From Thalassotalea sp. (GTDB taxonomy: Bacteria; Pseudomonadota; Gammaproteobacteria; Enterobacterales; Alteromonadaceae): DNA of 33,813 nucleotides. Made by a program: the position numbers and the translations under genes. The notes beneath the pieces are model-generated. The model saw nothing but the letters and a program-made list of their open reading frames with translations, made no database searches and was not told the DNA's origin. Each line of letters begins with the position of its first letter. The first letter of the stretch is position 1. This document shows, piece by piece, positions 8,163-17,377 of the stretch. The stretch is taken from assembly GCA_022448425.1 (NCBI GenBank), contig JAKVCY010000077.1:1-33813 (forward strand), given 5' to 3'.

Positions 8163-9629
8163 GTGAAAACCATAATGGTTCAAGGCACTACCTCTGACGC
8201 TGGCAAAAGTACGCTGGTGGCAGGTTTATGTCGAGTATTTGCTAACCGCGGTGAAAGTGTAGCACCATTTAAACCTCAGAATATGGCATTAAACAGTGCA
8301 GTAACTGACGATGGCGGCGAAATAGGACGAGCGCAGGCGCTGCAAGCCGTTGCTGCAAAAGTGCCAACTCAAGTGCACTTTAATCCCATTTTGCTCAAGC
8401 CGAATTCAGACACAGGTGCCCAGGTAATTGTTCATGGTAAGGCGATTACTAACATGGAGGCTGCTGGCTACCACGATTACAAAAAAGTTGCGATGCAGGC
8501 GGTGCTGACGTCTCATGAAAAATTAAGCAATGAGTTTGACAAGCTTGTGGTCGAAGGAGCTGGTAGCCCAGCCGAGATCAACCTAAGAGAAAATGATATT
8601 GCCAATATGGGCTTTGCTGAGGCAGTAGATTGCCCAGTTATCATTATTGCGGATATCGACAAAGGCGGTGTATTTGCGCATTTAGTTGGCACGCTTGCAC
8701 TTTTATCTCCATCGGAACAAGCCAGAGTGAAAGGTTTTGTTATTAATCGCTTTCGCGGCGACATCGGCTTGTTGCAGTCGGGTCTTGATTGGTTAGAAAA
8801 CGAAACGGGCAAGTCTGTGCTTGGTGTGTTGCCATACCTGCATGATTTATCACTTGATGCAGAAGACGCCCTCAGCTTTGCCAATGTGACGGACAATGCG
8901 GAAATCGATATTGCCGTTTTACTCTTGCCACATATTTCCAATCATACCGACTTTGATAGTTTGCGATTAAACCCGTCGGTTAACTTGGTGTATGTCAGGG
9001 TTGGTGAAGAGCTACCAGCTGCAGATCTCATTATTTTGCCTGGTTCAAAGAATGTGATTGGCGATCTTAACTTTCTTAATCAGCAAGGCTGGGCAAAGCA
9101 GATTAGGCGGCATTTACGCTATGGCGGGAAAGTGCTGGGTATTTGCGGGGGCTATCAAATGTTAGGGCGTGCCATTTACGATCCGATGGGTATTGAGTCA
9201 AGCCAAGCGCAAATCGATGGCTTATCACTGGCTGAATTTACTACGACATTAATAGCAGAGAAGGCGCTTACTCAGGTATCAGCGACCTTGGTGGCGTTCA
9301 ATGATAGCCAATCATCAACAGTAGAATTTAGCGGTTATGAAATTCATTGCGGACAAAGCCAAGGCCCTGCTTTGGAACGTCCCTTTGCGTTTATTGGCAA
9401 ATCCCCTGACGGCTTTATATCTGATGATGAGCAGATAGCAGGCACTTACTTGCATGGCTTGTTTGATAAGCCCGAGATGACCCAAGCATTGCTGCATTGG
9501 GTAAAGCCTGAAACGACAGTTGCTGCAGTTGATTTAGACGAACACAGAGAGCAACAACTTGAACGACTCGCCCGAGTGTGTGAACGACATCTGGCGATAG
9601 AAAAGATTATCGATATTTTTGAGGAGTAA
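8163..9629 (+). CDS. cobQ: Cobyric acid synthase, glutamine-hydrolysing
   Basis: A 488-residue cytoplasmic enzyme that amidates four side chains of adenosylcobyrinic acid a,c-diamide to make adenosylcobyric acid (also called CbiP). The N-terminal dethiobiotin-synthetase-like domain carries the P-loop [11 protein letters not shown] (7-17). The C-terminal class I glutamine amidotransferase domain has its nucleophile in [10 protein letters not shown] (Cys 328) and the histidine in TYLHGLFD (His 431), with the typical GYEIHCG block between. The start is GTG at 8163, preceded by GGTGAG. It sits between transporter genes and cobO under the same riboswitch. The last bases contain GAGGAG, which also serves as ribosome-binding site for cobO. 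Confidence 0.96.
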   Translation: MKTIMVQGTTSDAGKSTLVAGLCRVFANRGESVAPFKPQNMALNSAVTDDGGEIGRAQALQAVAAKVPTQVHFNPILLKPNSDTGAQVIVHGKAITNMEAAGYHDYKKVAMQAVLTSHEKLSNEFDKLVVEGAGSPAEINLRENDIANMGFAEAVDCPVIIIADIDKGGVFAHLVGTLALLSPSEQARVKGFVINRFRGDIGLLQSGLDWLENETGKSVLGVLPYLHDLSLDAEDALSFANVTDNAEIDIAVLLLPHISNHTDFDSLRLNPSVNLVYVRVGEELPAADLIILPGSKNVIGDLNFLNQQGWAKQIRRHLRYGGKVLGICGGYQMLGRAIYDPMGIESSQAQIDGLSLAEFTTTLIAEKALTQVSATLVAFNDSQSSTVEFSGYEIHCGQSQGPALERPFAFIGKSPDGFISDDEQIAGTYLHGLFDKPEMTQALLHWVKPETTVAAVDLDEHREQQLERLARVCERHLAIEKIIDIFEE

Positions 9630-9632
9630 CGT

Positions 9633-10247
9633 ATGGCCGATAATAATCACGACCAGCGCAAAAATGACAACCACAAAGCACGCCAACAACGCTTGAAAGA
9701 AAAAGTGGATGAAAAAGTGGCGAACGCGAAATCTGAAGGTGGGGTTTTTCAGGTCATTACTGGTAATGGCAAAGGTAAAAGTACCGCAGGCTTTGGCACT
9801 GTTACTCGCGCAGTTGGTCATGGATTAAAGTGTGCCGTAGTGCAATTTATTAAAGGTACTTGGGGCTGTGGCGAACGTGATGTCTTGGAAAAGCTTGGTG
9901 TCACATTTGATGTAATGGCAACGGGGTTTACGTGGGAAACACAAAACCGAGAATCGGATATTGCCGCCGCAGAAAAGGCATGGCAATCGGCCAAACAATA
10001 CTTAAGCGATGACAGCATCGACATGGTATTGCTTGATGAATTGACCTACATGCTTAGTTACGACTATTTAGATACAGATGAGGTGATTGAAGCTATCAAG
10101 AGTAGGCCAAGTCATCAGTTCCTTGTCGTTACAGGTCGTGCTGCACATCGCAAATTGACAGATTTAGCCGATACTGTGAGCGAGGTACGCAATGTTAAGC
10201 ATGCGTTTGAAGCTGGCATTATGGCGCAAAAAGGATTTGATTATTAA
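9633..10247 (+). CDS. cobO: Cob(I)alamin / cob(I)yrinate a,c-diamide adenosyltransferase
   Basis: A 204-residue ATP:corrinoid adenosyltransferase of the CobA/CobO/BtuR family, which attaches the adenosyl group to reduced corrinoids. The P-loop-like ATP site GNGKGKST is at 44-51, followed by AAVGHG-like sequence (RAVGHGLKCAVVQFIKG), the WGCGERD segment, and LLDELTY and TGRAAHR farther on. The first 35 residues are very charged and rich in N, H, K and Q, as in other family members. It starts three bases after cobQ with a strong ribosome-binding site and ends by one-base overlap (TAATG) with btuF, so cobQ-cobO-btuF are translated as a unit. It would adenosylate imported corrinoids, creating the riboswitch ligand. 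Confidence 0.95.
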   Translation: MADNNHDQRKNDNHKARQQRLKEKVDEKVANAKSEGGVFQVITGNGKGKSTAGFGTVTRAVGHGLKCAVVQFIKGTWGCGERDVLEKLGVTFDVMATGFTWETQNRESDIAAAEKAWQSAKQYLSDDSIDMVLLDELTYMLSYDYLDTDEVIEAIKSRPSHQFLVVTGRAAHRKLTDLADTVSEVRNVKHAFEAGIMAQKGFDY

Positions 10248-11248
10248 TGTTTGGTAACTATCTATCAGCGACCATCAGTCAGCGCTGCAAATCGGCTCGA
10301 ACTTGGTTAGCAAACGTGATGATTTTATTCACGGTGGCGAGTTTATCGCTTGGGAAAGCCAAGGCTGCCGACACTAGTGATAGTGGCGCACTTGCAAGCG
10401 AAGTGTCACAAATAGAGCTGCCCACGGAAACTGCTAAGCCTGAAGTTACCAAGTCTGAAGTTACTAAGCCAGAAGCTGGCGCCATGCGCATCGTCGCATT
10501 GGCCCCACATTTGGTTGAAATGCTTTACGCTATTGGTGCAGGTGACGATATTGTGGCGACAGTGGAATATGCCAACCACCCTGAAGCAGCGAAACAGATT
10601 CCACGTATTGGTGGTCACCAAGGTATCAGCATTGAAAAGCTGCTGTTATTAAAACCCGACTTAATTCTCTTTTGGCAAGGAGGGAATCAGGCGCAAGATC
10701 TCGCGAAGATGCAAGAACTTGGGTTGAATGTGAAGGTATTGGCAACGAAACAGTTAAAAGATGTCGCATCTACAATTGTACAGTTAGGCCAATGGACGAG
10801 TAGGCAGGAAAGTGCTCAAGCCATTGCTGACAACTTTACCAATTCGCTCTCTGATATCCGCCAGCAATACGCGCCTAAAGCAACACTTAAAGTATTTTAT
10901 TCATTATGGTCACAGCCATTGATGACTATTAATAAAGATGGTTGGATCAATGATTTAATTAACCACTGCAACGCTGAGAATGTATTTGCGGATAGCCCAA
11001 CAACGGCGCCACAAGTAAGTATCGAAAATGTACTAGTGACAGCGCCGGATGTGATCGCGATTCCTGACGCTCATAGTGAAAACAAGCAGCCGCTTGATAT
11101 ATGGCAAGACTGGCAGGCGATACCTGCCGTTGCCAAATCTCAAATTATTCACGTCAATGGTGATGTGATGCATAGGTTTAGCCCAAATATGCTGAATGGG
11201 TTGGTAGATATGTGCCAGCAAATTGATGCGTTCAGGGCAAGAGGGTAG
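10247..11248 (+). CDS. btuF: Periplasmic vitamin B12-binding protein
   Basis: A class III periplasmic binding protein that captures corrinoids and delivers them to BtuCD. After a long amino-terminal region with a hydrophobic signal segment (LANVMILFTVASLSLGKAKA, about 21-40) comes a linker of about 35 residues with the near-repeat KPEVTKSEVTKPEAG. The binding domain begins at MRIVALAPHLVEMLYAIGAG. BtuF-like landmarks follow: ATVEYANHPEAAKQIPRIGG, LLLLKPDLILFWQGGN, the SLWSQPLMTI strand, and NVFAD with later PDVIAIPDA. Length is 333 residues, against about 266 for E. coli BtuF, the excess lying in the N-terminal part. Its start overlaps the cobO stop. It is the last gene of the operon before riboswitch 2. 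Confidence 0.9.
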   Translation: MFGNYLSATISQRCKSARTWLANVMILFTVASLSLGKAKAADTSDSGALASEVSQIELPTETAKPEVTKSEVTKPEAGAMRIVALAPHLVEMLYAIGAGDDIVATVEYANHPEAAKQIPRIGGHQGISIEKLLLLKPDLILFWQGGNQAQDLAKMQELGLNVKVLATKQLKDVASTIVQLGQWTSRQESAQAIADNFTNSLSDIRQQYAPKATLKVFYSLWSQPLMTINKDGWINDLINHCNAENVFADSPTTAPQVSIENVLVTAPDVIAIPDAHSENKQPLDIWQDWQAIPAVAKSQIIHVNGDVMHRFSPNMLNGLVDMCQQIDAFRARG

Positions 11249-11271
11249 TAAGTCTCTACTTATTACAAGTT

Positions 11272-11372
11272 TTAGCAGTTAAGGGGAAACAAGTGGAAAT
11301 CTTGTGCTGCCCCCGCAACGGTGATTTTGGGCAACGTAAATGCTCTGAAAGTCCGATTACCTTAGCCGCTAA
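11272..11372 (+). promoter_or_regulatory. Cobalamin riboswitch upstream of btuB
   Basis: A compact aptamer with the conserved AAGGGGAAACAAGTGGAAA start (about 11281-11299), GCCCCCGCAACGGTGA (about 11309-11324) and a B12-box-like GTCCGATTACC (about 11351-11361). The P1 helix is visible: TTAGC...TAAGG (11272-11284) pairs with CCTTA...GCTAA (11360-11372). It is much shorter than the first riboswitch in this window. A hairpin with ATGG (11386-11389) and CCAT (11401-11404) lies between the aptamer and the btuB ribosome-binding site, a plausible expression platform. High adenosylcobalamin should repress btuB. Confidence 0.93.
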
Positions 11373-11417
11373 GTCATCTACCAGTATGGTGCGGTGGGCT
11401 CCATCAACAGAGGAAAT

Positions 11418-13313
11418 ATGAAAAATAACAAATTAAACAGAGTAAACACGTTCTCTAAACGAACAGTCTCCAAACTATCTGTCTCTAAGAAATCGGCATT
11501 AGGCTTTATTGTCGCTGCGTCGCTGTCAGCTACGGTAAATGCAAGTCAAACCACCGATGAAACTATTACGGTTACTGCAACACGTGCGCCTTTATCGATA
11601 GAAAATGCACTAGCGACCGTACAAGTTATCACGCAGGCGGAAATTGCGCGTATTCAAGCGAAATCAGTGAGCGATATTTTGGCAACTGTAGCGGGCTTAG
11701 ATATTAGTAGCCAAGGTGGTCGTGGCCAGAACGTTTCACTATTTGTACGTGGCGCTAATTCAAACCATACATTAGTGCTTGTCGATGGCGTTCGTGTAAG
11801 TTCTGCAAGCTTAGGCTCAACCAATACACAAATTATTGCGCCAGAGCTTATCGAACGTATCGAAATCCTAAAAGGGCCTAGAGCGGCTATTTGGGGTTCT
11901 GACGCTATTGGCGGTGTAATTCAAATCTTTACGCGACAATTACAAGGCAACGAATATTTCGCCGGTGCTACTGTCGGTGCTGACGATTATTTACAGCTTA
12001 AAGCAGGCGCAGGTTTTACTCATGGTGACGGCTACACAAGTGTTACCGTAAACCACGAAGAGAGCGAAGGCTTCGACGTGTTGCAATCAGCCGAAGAAGA
12101 CAATGATGGCTACGATAATAACTCAGTAGCGATTAAAGGTCAGCAGAGAATCACTGAGCAATTCTCTATGGATTGGATGGCCCGAGTCGATCATGGCGAA
12201 GCTGAGTATGACAATGCTTACGGCGGCAATAATGAAACTGAGACGCGTAACCATGTATGGCTAGTTCGCGCTACGTACGATCAGATTATTGGTCACGTGC
12301 AAAACAGCACGATATTTTCTGTCGGTCAAAACCGTGATTACGCATTAAACTTCAACACAGAATTGGACGAATCAAGCTGGACGACGTTTGAAACTAAACG
12401 CGATCAGTTCTCAGTGCTTAACCACAGCCAAGTTTTTCCTCATTTACAGTTCAACTTAGGCGCTGACTATTACCAAGAACGCCTTGATACGACAACGAGT
12501 TTTGCACAAGATGAGCGTGATGTATTAGGTGTATTTGCCCATGCACTTTACAACAAAAGCAAGGTGATTGCTGAAGCTGCTGTGCGTTATGATAATGTCG
12601 AGAATGTTGACAGTGAAACAAGTTACAACTTGGGTGCAGGCTACCAGCTAACTGACGATACACGCATCGCACTTAACTTTGGTACAGCATTCAAAGCGCC
12701 GACATTTAATGATCTTTACTATCCGGAAAGTGCATTTGCATCAGGTAACCCAGATCTCGTTGCTGAGACATCAGATACCATTGAATTAGTAGCAGAAACT
12801 TCTGTTTCAGGTATTGATATTGCGTTTAATGCTTACAAGACAGATATTGAAAACCTGATTTCTTGGGAATCAGATGAGAACTTTTTTTCTAAACCTGAAA
12901 ACGTTGATAATGTTGAAATCAAAGGTGCCGACTTCATTGCCATTTATCAAGGGTTTGGTGGTCAGCATCAGATCAGCCTGACTTATGTCGACACTGAAGA
13001 CAAAGCAACAGGCAAACAGCTTATTCGTCGTGCCAAAGAACAGGTGAGCTATCAATTCGATACGCAAATCGGTGATGTTGATTTTTACCTTGAGTACCAG
13101 TTCAAAGGCAGCCGTATGGATAGCGACTGGATTTTGGGTGACATCAAGTTAGATAGTTATCACTTAATTAACTTATCTGCTAGCTACCCGATTACTGACA
13201 AGTTGAACATTAATGCGCGCATTAGCAATGCGTTGGATGAAGAGTACAACACTGCATACAACTACAACACGCAAGGTCGAGCGGCGTACTTCGGTATTAG
13301 CTACTCGCTTTAG
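11418..13313 (+). CDS. btuB: TonB-dependent vitamin B12 outer-membrane receptor
   Basis: A 631-residue outer-membrane transporter. ATG 11418 follows AGAGGAAAT, so it is preferred over the upstream GTG at 11394, which lies in the riboswitch platform hairpin. The signal peptide runs to about residue 44 (SATVNAS). The TonB box DETITVTATRAP comes next, then the plug domain with QAEIARIQAKSVSDILATV, GLDISSQGGRGQNVSLFVRG, TLVLVDGVRV and IERIEILKGPRAAIWGSDAI. The barrel ends in AAYFGISYSL, with a C-terminal Leu instead of the usual Phe. The barrel includes GTAFKAPTFNDLYYP and NLSASYPITDKLNINARISN, both BtuB-like. The riboswitch and linked B12 operon support the substrate assignment. Confidence 0.94.
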   Translation: MKNNKLNRVNTFSKRTVSKLSVSKKSALGFIVAASLSATVNASQTTDETITVTATRAPLSIENALATVQVITQAEIARIQAKSVSDILATVAGLDISSQGGRGQNVSLFVRGANSNHTLVLVDGVRVSSASLGSTNTQIIAPELIERIEILKGPRAAIWGSDAIGGVIQIFTRQLQGNEYFAGATVGADDYLQLKAGAGFTHGDGYTSVTVNHEESEGFDVLQSAEEDNDGYDNNSVAIKGQQRITEQFSMDWMARVDHGEAEYDNAYGGNNETETRNHVWLVRATYDQIIGHVQNSTIFSVGQNRDYALNFNTELDESSWTTFETKRDQFSVLNHSQVFPHLQFNLGADYYQERLDTTTSFAQDERDVLGVFAHALYNKSKVIAEAAVRYDNVENVDSETSYNLGAGYQLTDDTRIALNFGTAFKAPTFNDLYYPESAFASGNPDLVAETSDTIELVAETSVSGIDIAFNAYKTDIENLISWESDENFFSKPENVDNVEIKGADFIAIYQGFGGQHQISLTYVDTEDKATGKQLIRRAKEQVSYQFDTQIGDVDFYLEYQFKGSRMDSDWILGDIKLDSYHLINLSASYPITDKLNINARISNALDEEYNTAYNYNTQGRAAYFGISYSL

Positions 13314-13362
13314 CATCTGTATTGAGCAACACTGTTAACGCACGTTAAAGCGTATGAAAAAA

Positions 13363-13386
13363 AACCCGCATAAAGCGGGTTTTTTA
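13363..13386 (+). terminator. Rho-independent terminator after btuB
   Basis: ACCCGC-ATAAA-GCGGGT is followed by a run of T (13380-13385) and preceded by a run of A, so it can work in both directions. It closes the btuB transcript and probably also the convergent minus-strand gene ending at 13414. Confidence 0.93.
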
Positions 13387-13413
13387 TTTTCAGCCGACAT
13401 AAAAGCGCGAAGC

Positions 13414-13940
13414 CTACCTACTGACTTGTTTGTCAGTATCGTGAAATTGCCAAAGCACATTAATGATTTTACATTCGCCTGCTTGGGTTTGGTAAAGGTG
13501 CATGTAGTCAATCCAATCATCAACAGTCAGTTTCACTGAAGCTACTCGTTGGTCAATGTCGAGTATTTTGATATCAACCCTAGGATGCTCTGGGAACTTA
13601 TCGCCTTTTTCGTTATAACTTGCTGCTAACTTCACCATAAAATCGTAGTCGGTTTCCATGATGAATTCTTTCCCTTCAGCATTGAGCCAGTAAGTTCTTT
13701 TCTTTAAGGCTTTGTCGAGTCCTCGCGCCATAAGATCAGCGTTTACTTGATGTTGAGATTCGATGTAATCAAGTACAGCTCGCTTTGCGTACTTTTAGGA
13801 GTCTCATCAGCAAGTGCATGCTGCATGTCAAAAAGGAATATTCCAAGGAACAGTGCCCAATTCCCGTAGCGCATAAAGCTGCATAATAACAAGTTCGAGT
13901 GGTTGTTTAACGTTACGCTCTTTTTAGTAGATGAAAACAT
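13414..13940 (-). pseudogene. Frameshifted exported lumazine-binding-like (NTF2-fold) protein
   Basis: Two overlapping minus-strand frames make one protein. From ATG 13940 (preceded by AAGGA) comes a signal-peptide-like start (MFSSTKKS..., WALFLGIFLFDMQHALA) and ADETPK. The frame then changes near 13790. The continuation (YAKRAVLDYIESQHQVNADL, then MARGLDKALKKR) leads into a typical 'putative lumazine-binding' / nuclear transport factor 2-like domain with VDIKILDIDQRVASVKLTVD, DWIDYMHLYQ and a final INVLWQFH. Adding one A to the AAAA run in CCTAAAAGT restores one open frame, so a single-base loss there (or a base-call error) explains the break. The family consists of small secreted proteins of uncertain function. 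Confidence 0.75.
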
Positions 13941-13972
13941 AAGAATTCCTTGTCTTTTGCTCGGTATGGCTA

Positions 13973-14008
13973 ATACCAATTGAAATAAATATTTAATTCA
14001 ACTGGTAT
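13973..14008. repeat. Imperfect inverted repeat (ATACCA-TTGAA ... TTCAA-TGGTAT)
   Basis: The arms ATACCAATTGAA and TTCAACTGGTAT pair with one mismatch around an AT-rich centre. Short palindromes beginning with ATACCAATT are familiar from intergenic DNA of marine Alteromonadales (recollection, not a search). It lies upstream of the frameshifted gene and downstream of cydB, with no T tract. Confidence 0.5.
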
Positions 14009-14120
14009 AAATCCATGTTTTAGGAAAATAAGCTGAAAAACAAGACATAAAAATAGATTAAATTGTTACCAATATTATCTAGAACGCGGTCAAATCGATG
14101 GTCCAGAAGAAAAGGGAAGA

Positions 14121-14148
14121 AGTAAAAAGGGGCTAAATTATAGCCCCT
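14121..14148 (-). terminator. Rho-independent terminator after cydB
   Basis: Read on the minus strand, GGGGCTA-TAATT-TAGCCCC is followed by TTTTTACT. It lies 28 bases downstream of the cydB stop and closes the cydAB transcript. Confidence 0.92.
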
Positions 14149-14175
14149 AAAATTACGTATGATTCACATGTTCTG

Positions 14176-15174
14176 CTAGTACGTGAGGTGAGTTGTTTTG
14201 CCCCAAAATACTTTATACGCAAAGATCGTATAGCCGATGATTACTGGCAATACGAATACAGCTCCCCAAAAGATAACGAGTAATGATTCTGGCGCACTAG
14301 CAGCCTCAAAAATCGTCAACTGCATGGGCACTATATACGGGTAAAAGCTATATCCTAAACCTGCGAAGCACAGAATGAATATGACCACTGCCGCTAAAAA
14401 CGGATACCAACAGCCAATGTCATTCTTGGTCGGTACTTGTTGCAAATACACGTGAACGGTCGCGAAAACAAAAAGAAATAATGCTGAAATTGGAATCAGT
14501 AAAATCACCTGTGGAAAAGATAGCCACTTTTCAGCGATTGTTGCATCTATCATTAGATTTGCAGCACATACAGCAGCAATACCTACAGCCATTAAAATGT
14601 TGGTAATAGTTGCCCATCTAGCAGCGCGTTTTTGCAGTTCACCTTCACTTTTCATGACTAGCCAGCATGCACCGATAAAACAGTAGCCAGCGGTAACACA
14701 GACAGCTGACAGTAGTGAAAAGCCAATCGCTAATGAAGACTCGTCAAAGCTTGTAACATAACGACCCAGCATATAGCCCTGGCTTAGTGTGGCGATAAGG
14801 GAGCCCATTTTAAACGCTAGATCCCACTTTCGTTTGTCTTTACTTGGCGCTTTGGTGCGAAAATCGAAAGAAACGCCACGCAAAATTAAGCCTGTCAGCA
14901 TGATTGCAGTTGGCAGATACAATGCTTGCAAGACAATAGAATGGGCCTTTGGAAAGGCAATAAGCATGATACCTACCGCCAATACTAGCCAAGTTTCATT
15001 GGCATCCCAAAAAGGTCCAATGGAGTAAATCATTTGGTCGCGTTGTGCTTGATTGTCCTTTGGTAACAATACACCGACACCCAGGTCATACCCGTCGAGA
15101 ATGGCGTAAATCAGAAATGATAAGCCCATTAAACCGATAAACACTGTGGGTAACCATTGATATTCGTTGCTCAT
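14176..15174 (-). CDS. cydB: Cytochrome bd-type (cyanide-insensitive) quinol oxidase, subunit II
   Basis: A 332-residue polytopic membrane protein, the smaller subunit of the bd-type quinol oxidase that reduces oxygen to water without proton pumping. The N-terminus contains ILDGYDLGVGVLLP, the hallmark of subunit II. IGPFWDANETWLVLAVG and AFPKAHSIVLQALYLPTAIM are further family blocks, and the late ESLLVIFWGAVFVLPVIIGYT is typical. The length (about 332, not about 380) matches the CioB-like branch. The start overlaps the cydA stop by four bases (ATGA), so the two are translationally coupled. No small cydX-like reading frame follows before the terminator. It could also be named cioB. Confidence 0.95.
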   Translation of the reverse strand: MSNEYQWLPTVFIGLMGLSFLIYAILDGYDLGVGVLLPKDNQAQRDQMIYSIGPFWDANETWLVLAVGIMLIAFPKAHSIVLQALYLPTAIMLTGLILRGVSFDFRTKAPSKDKRKWDLAFKMGSLIATLSQGYMLGRYVTSFDESSLAIGFSLLSAVCVTAGYCFIGACWLVMKSEGELQKRAARWATITNILMAVGIAAVCAANLMIDATIAEKWLSFPQVILLIPISALFLFVFATVHVYLQQVPTKNDIGCWYPFLAAVVIFILCFAGLGYSFYPYIVPMQLTIFEAASAPESLLVIFWGAVFVLPVIIGYTIFAYKVFWGKTTHLTY

Positions 15175-16631
15175 ACTAAGGCTCCTTTGTCAGTTGTTTT
15201 ACCTTGGGCTAGAGATTGTGTTTGTCCTTGTGTGAGGGCGTTAGTGTCAATTGAATCATCAGCCAATGCTTCATTGCGCATATCTTCAATCGATGGGTTT
15301 TGCTCCTCGAGTTTAACGGCGCGATTAGCCATCACAAACAATGTGCGAATATAAGCAATCAATAAGAATGTATAGAGCAGTAAGTACATAGTTAAAGACA
15401 TCGCGACATTATCAGCCGGTAACATCGTCGCTGCGTCATGTGTCTTGAGTACACCTGTCACTAAGTATGGTTGACGGCCAATTTCCGTAACATACCAACC
15501 TGCCAAGGTTGCAATCCAGCCTGAGAATGTCATGCCAACGAGCACTTTTAAGAACCAGTTAGGGTAGCGCTTTTTGTATAAGAACTGATAGCAACCTATG
15601 GCTGCGGTTAAAAGCATAAGTACGCCTATACCGATCATCACGCGGAAACTGAAAAATACAGGCGCAACTGGTGGGTGTTTACCCTCAAATTCATTAAGTC
15701 CTTTAATCTCGCCATCAAAAGTGTGAGTCAAAATAAGGCTAGCCATGTTGGGTACTTTCACTTCGAAGTGATTGGTACGAATTTCTTCATCGGGGATGGC
15801 AAACAACAGCAGCGGTACATTGGTTGACGTTTCCCATACGCCTTCCATCGCAGCGACTTTTGCAGGCTGGTGCTTAAACGTATTTAAACCGTGCAAATCA
15901 CCTACAAAAATTTGAATTGGGATAAGTATCATAGCAAGTGCTGTAGAGGCGTGAAGCGCCTGCTTTACCGAGCGCTTATTGTCGCCCTTTAATAGGCGAT
16001 AAGCTGAAATACCTGCAATCAAAAATGCTGCTGTTAGGCCAGATGCCAGTACCATGTGTGTTAGGCGGTATGGCATTGATGGGTTGAAGATAACTTCGGC
16101 CCAGCTTGTTACATGAGCTACACCGTCTCGCATTTCAAAGCCCGAAGGGGTTTGCATCCATGAATCTAAAGCTAAGATCCAAAATGCAGACATGCTAGTG
16201 CCGATTGCAACGAGAAGCGTGGCAAATGTGTGAACGCGGTTCGATACTTTATTCATACCAAACAGCATAATAGACAAGAATGAGGCTTCTAAGAAGAATG
16301 CCGTCATTACTTCATAGCCGAGCAATGGCCCCGCGATATTGCCAACAGTTTCCATGTAGCCAGGCCAATTTGTACCAAATTGAAAAGACATGGTAATGCC
16401 ACTAACAACACCAATGGCGAAGGACAGCGCAAATATGCGAACCCAGAAGCGATAAACTCTTAACCAGCTTTCGTCCCCCGTTCGATTGAACTGAAATTTA
16501 AAAAATAGCAGTATCCAACAAAGCGCGATATTGATGGTGGGGAATAGAATATGAAAACTAATATTGGCAGCAAACTGAATGCGCGACAGCATAAAGCTTG
16601 TCTCACTGGCCAACTCGGCAAACGCTAACAT
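15171..16631 (-). CDS. cydA: Cytochrome bd-type (cyanide-insensitive) quinol oxidase, subunit I
   Basis: A haem-carrying quinol oxidase subunit of 486 residues. ATG 16631 is preceded by AGGAGG at five bases; the GTG at 16637 would add two residues. The haem-ligand region RIQFAANISFHILFPTINI places the conserved histidine at about 27. GDLHGLNTFKHQPAKVAAMEG is the quinol-side motif of the Cio branch. The Q-loop is short: only a few residues separate IKGLNEFEG from the PPVAPVFFSFRVM helix, where long-Q-loop E. coli CydA has an insertion. EIGRQPYLVTGVLKT completes the set. Such short-Q-loop enzymes are often cyanide-resistant (CioA), supporting respiration when haem-copper oxidases are inhibited. 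It is probably controlled by the upstream GbsR/MarR-type regulator. Confidence 0.95.
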   Translation of the reverse strand: MLAFAELASETSFMLSRIQFAANISFHILFPTINIALCWILLFFKFQFNRTGDESWLRVYRFWVRIFALSFAIGVVSGITMSFQFGTNWPGYMETVGNIAGPLLGYEVMTAFFLEASFLSIMLFGMNKVSNRVHTFATLLVAIGTSMSAFWILALDSWMQTPSGFEMRDGVAHVTSWAEVIFNPSMPYRLTHMVLASGLTAAFLIAGISAYRLLKGDNKRSVKQALHASTALAMILIPIQIFVGDLHGLNTFKHQPAKVAAMEGVWETSTNVPLLLFAIPDEEIRTNHFEVKVPNMASLILTHTFDGEIKGLNEFEGKHPPVAPVFFSFRVMIGIGVLMLLTAAIGCYQFLYKKRYPNWFLKVLVGMTFSGWIATLAGWYVTEIGRQPYLVTGVLKTHDAATMLPADNVAMSLTMYLLLYTFLLIAYIRTLFVMANRAVKLEEQNPSIEDMRNEALADDSIDTNALTQGQTQSLAQGKTTDKGALV

Positions 16632-16816
16632 GTGCACCTCCTGAGGTACGGATAAATCGGAAAAATTTCTAAATCTACATGGTTTAAATCTTGTTTTTGG
16701 GTAATGAAATGCATGCTAGTGGTTAATAAAAAAGTGCTTCATTACCGCCTTATCTTTACTCCTGAGTTGCGGTTCTCATTGTTGCTATGAGAAAGGTCGC
16801 AGTACTGTTATTACTT

Positions 16817-17362
16817 CTATTTCGACGACAACAGCTTGTCTTTTACATCGAGGATCTTGCTAATGCCTTCTCCTAACTTAAGCAAGGCAGAGAGCTTTTC
16901 AGATGACATTGACTGTAACTCGTTCGACCATAAGGTCACCATTTCCATTAAGTCGTGCATTTCTTTAACGCGCTTTTGTGTGTATTCATCTGCTTCATTA
17001 CTGGCTTCACTAAGCAGTACATCACGCATCATAGAAAGTGTTGGGTCGAGTTCGCGTTTACGGCGTTCAACCACCAGTGTGCGAGCAATTTCCCATATAT
17101 CGCTCGGTGCGGTGAAATACTCTTTTCTATCACCTTGAATATGCTGCAATTTAATTAAATTCCACGACTTTAGTTCTTTAAGCCCCATTGACACATTGGA
17201 ACGAGATATTTGCAGAGCATCACTGATTTGATCTGCATTAAGTGGTTCTTCGGTGAGTACGATCAATGCGTACATTTGACCTAAGGTTCTATTTAATCCC
17301 CACTTCGAGCCCATTTCACCGAAGTGTAGAATCAGCGATTGGGTCATTTCAGTAATTTTCAT
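16817..17362 (-). CDS. GbsR/MarR-type winged-helix transcriptional regulator
   Basis: A 181-residue DNA-binding protein. The N-terminal half resembles the GbsR/MarR family: FGEMGSKWGLNRTLGQMYAL, then the recognition-helix region LNADQISDALQISRSNVSMGLKELKSW (about 41-67) and the wing IQGDRKEYFTAP. The second half (ERRKRELDPTLSMMRDVL..., DLMEMVTLWSNEL) is helical and probably forms the dimer interface. It lies on the same strand 185 bases upstream of cydA. Related regulators next to bd-oxidase genes suggest it controls them, but no effector can be inferred. A 9-bp inverted repeat lies immediately before its start codon, consistent with autoregulation. Confidence 0.88.
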   Translation of the reverse strand: MKITEMTQSLILHFGEMGSKWGLNRTLGQMYALIVLTEEPLNADQISDALQISRSNVSMGLKELKSWNLIKLQHIQGDRKEYFTAPSDIWEIARTLVVERRKRELDPTLSMMRDVLLSEASNEADEYTQKRVKEMHDLMEMVTLWSNELQSMSSEKLSALLKLGEGISKILDVKDKLLSSK

Positions 17363-17377
17363 TTTATGCTCTTTCTG

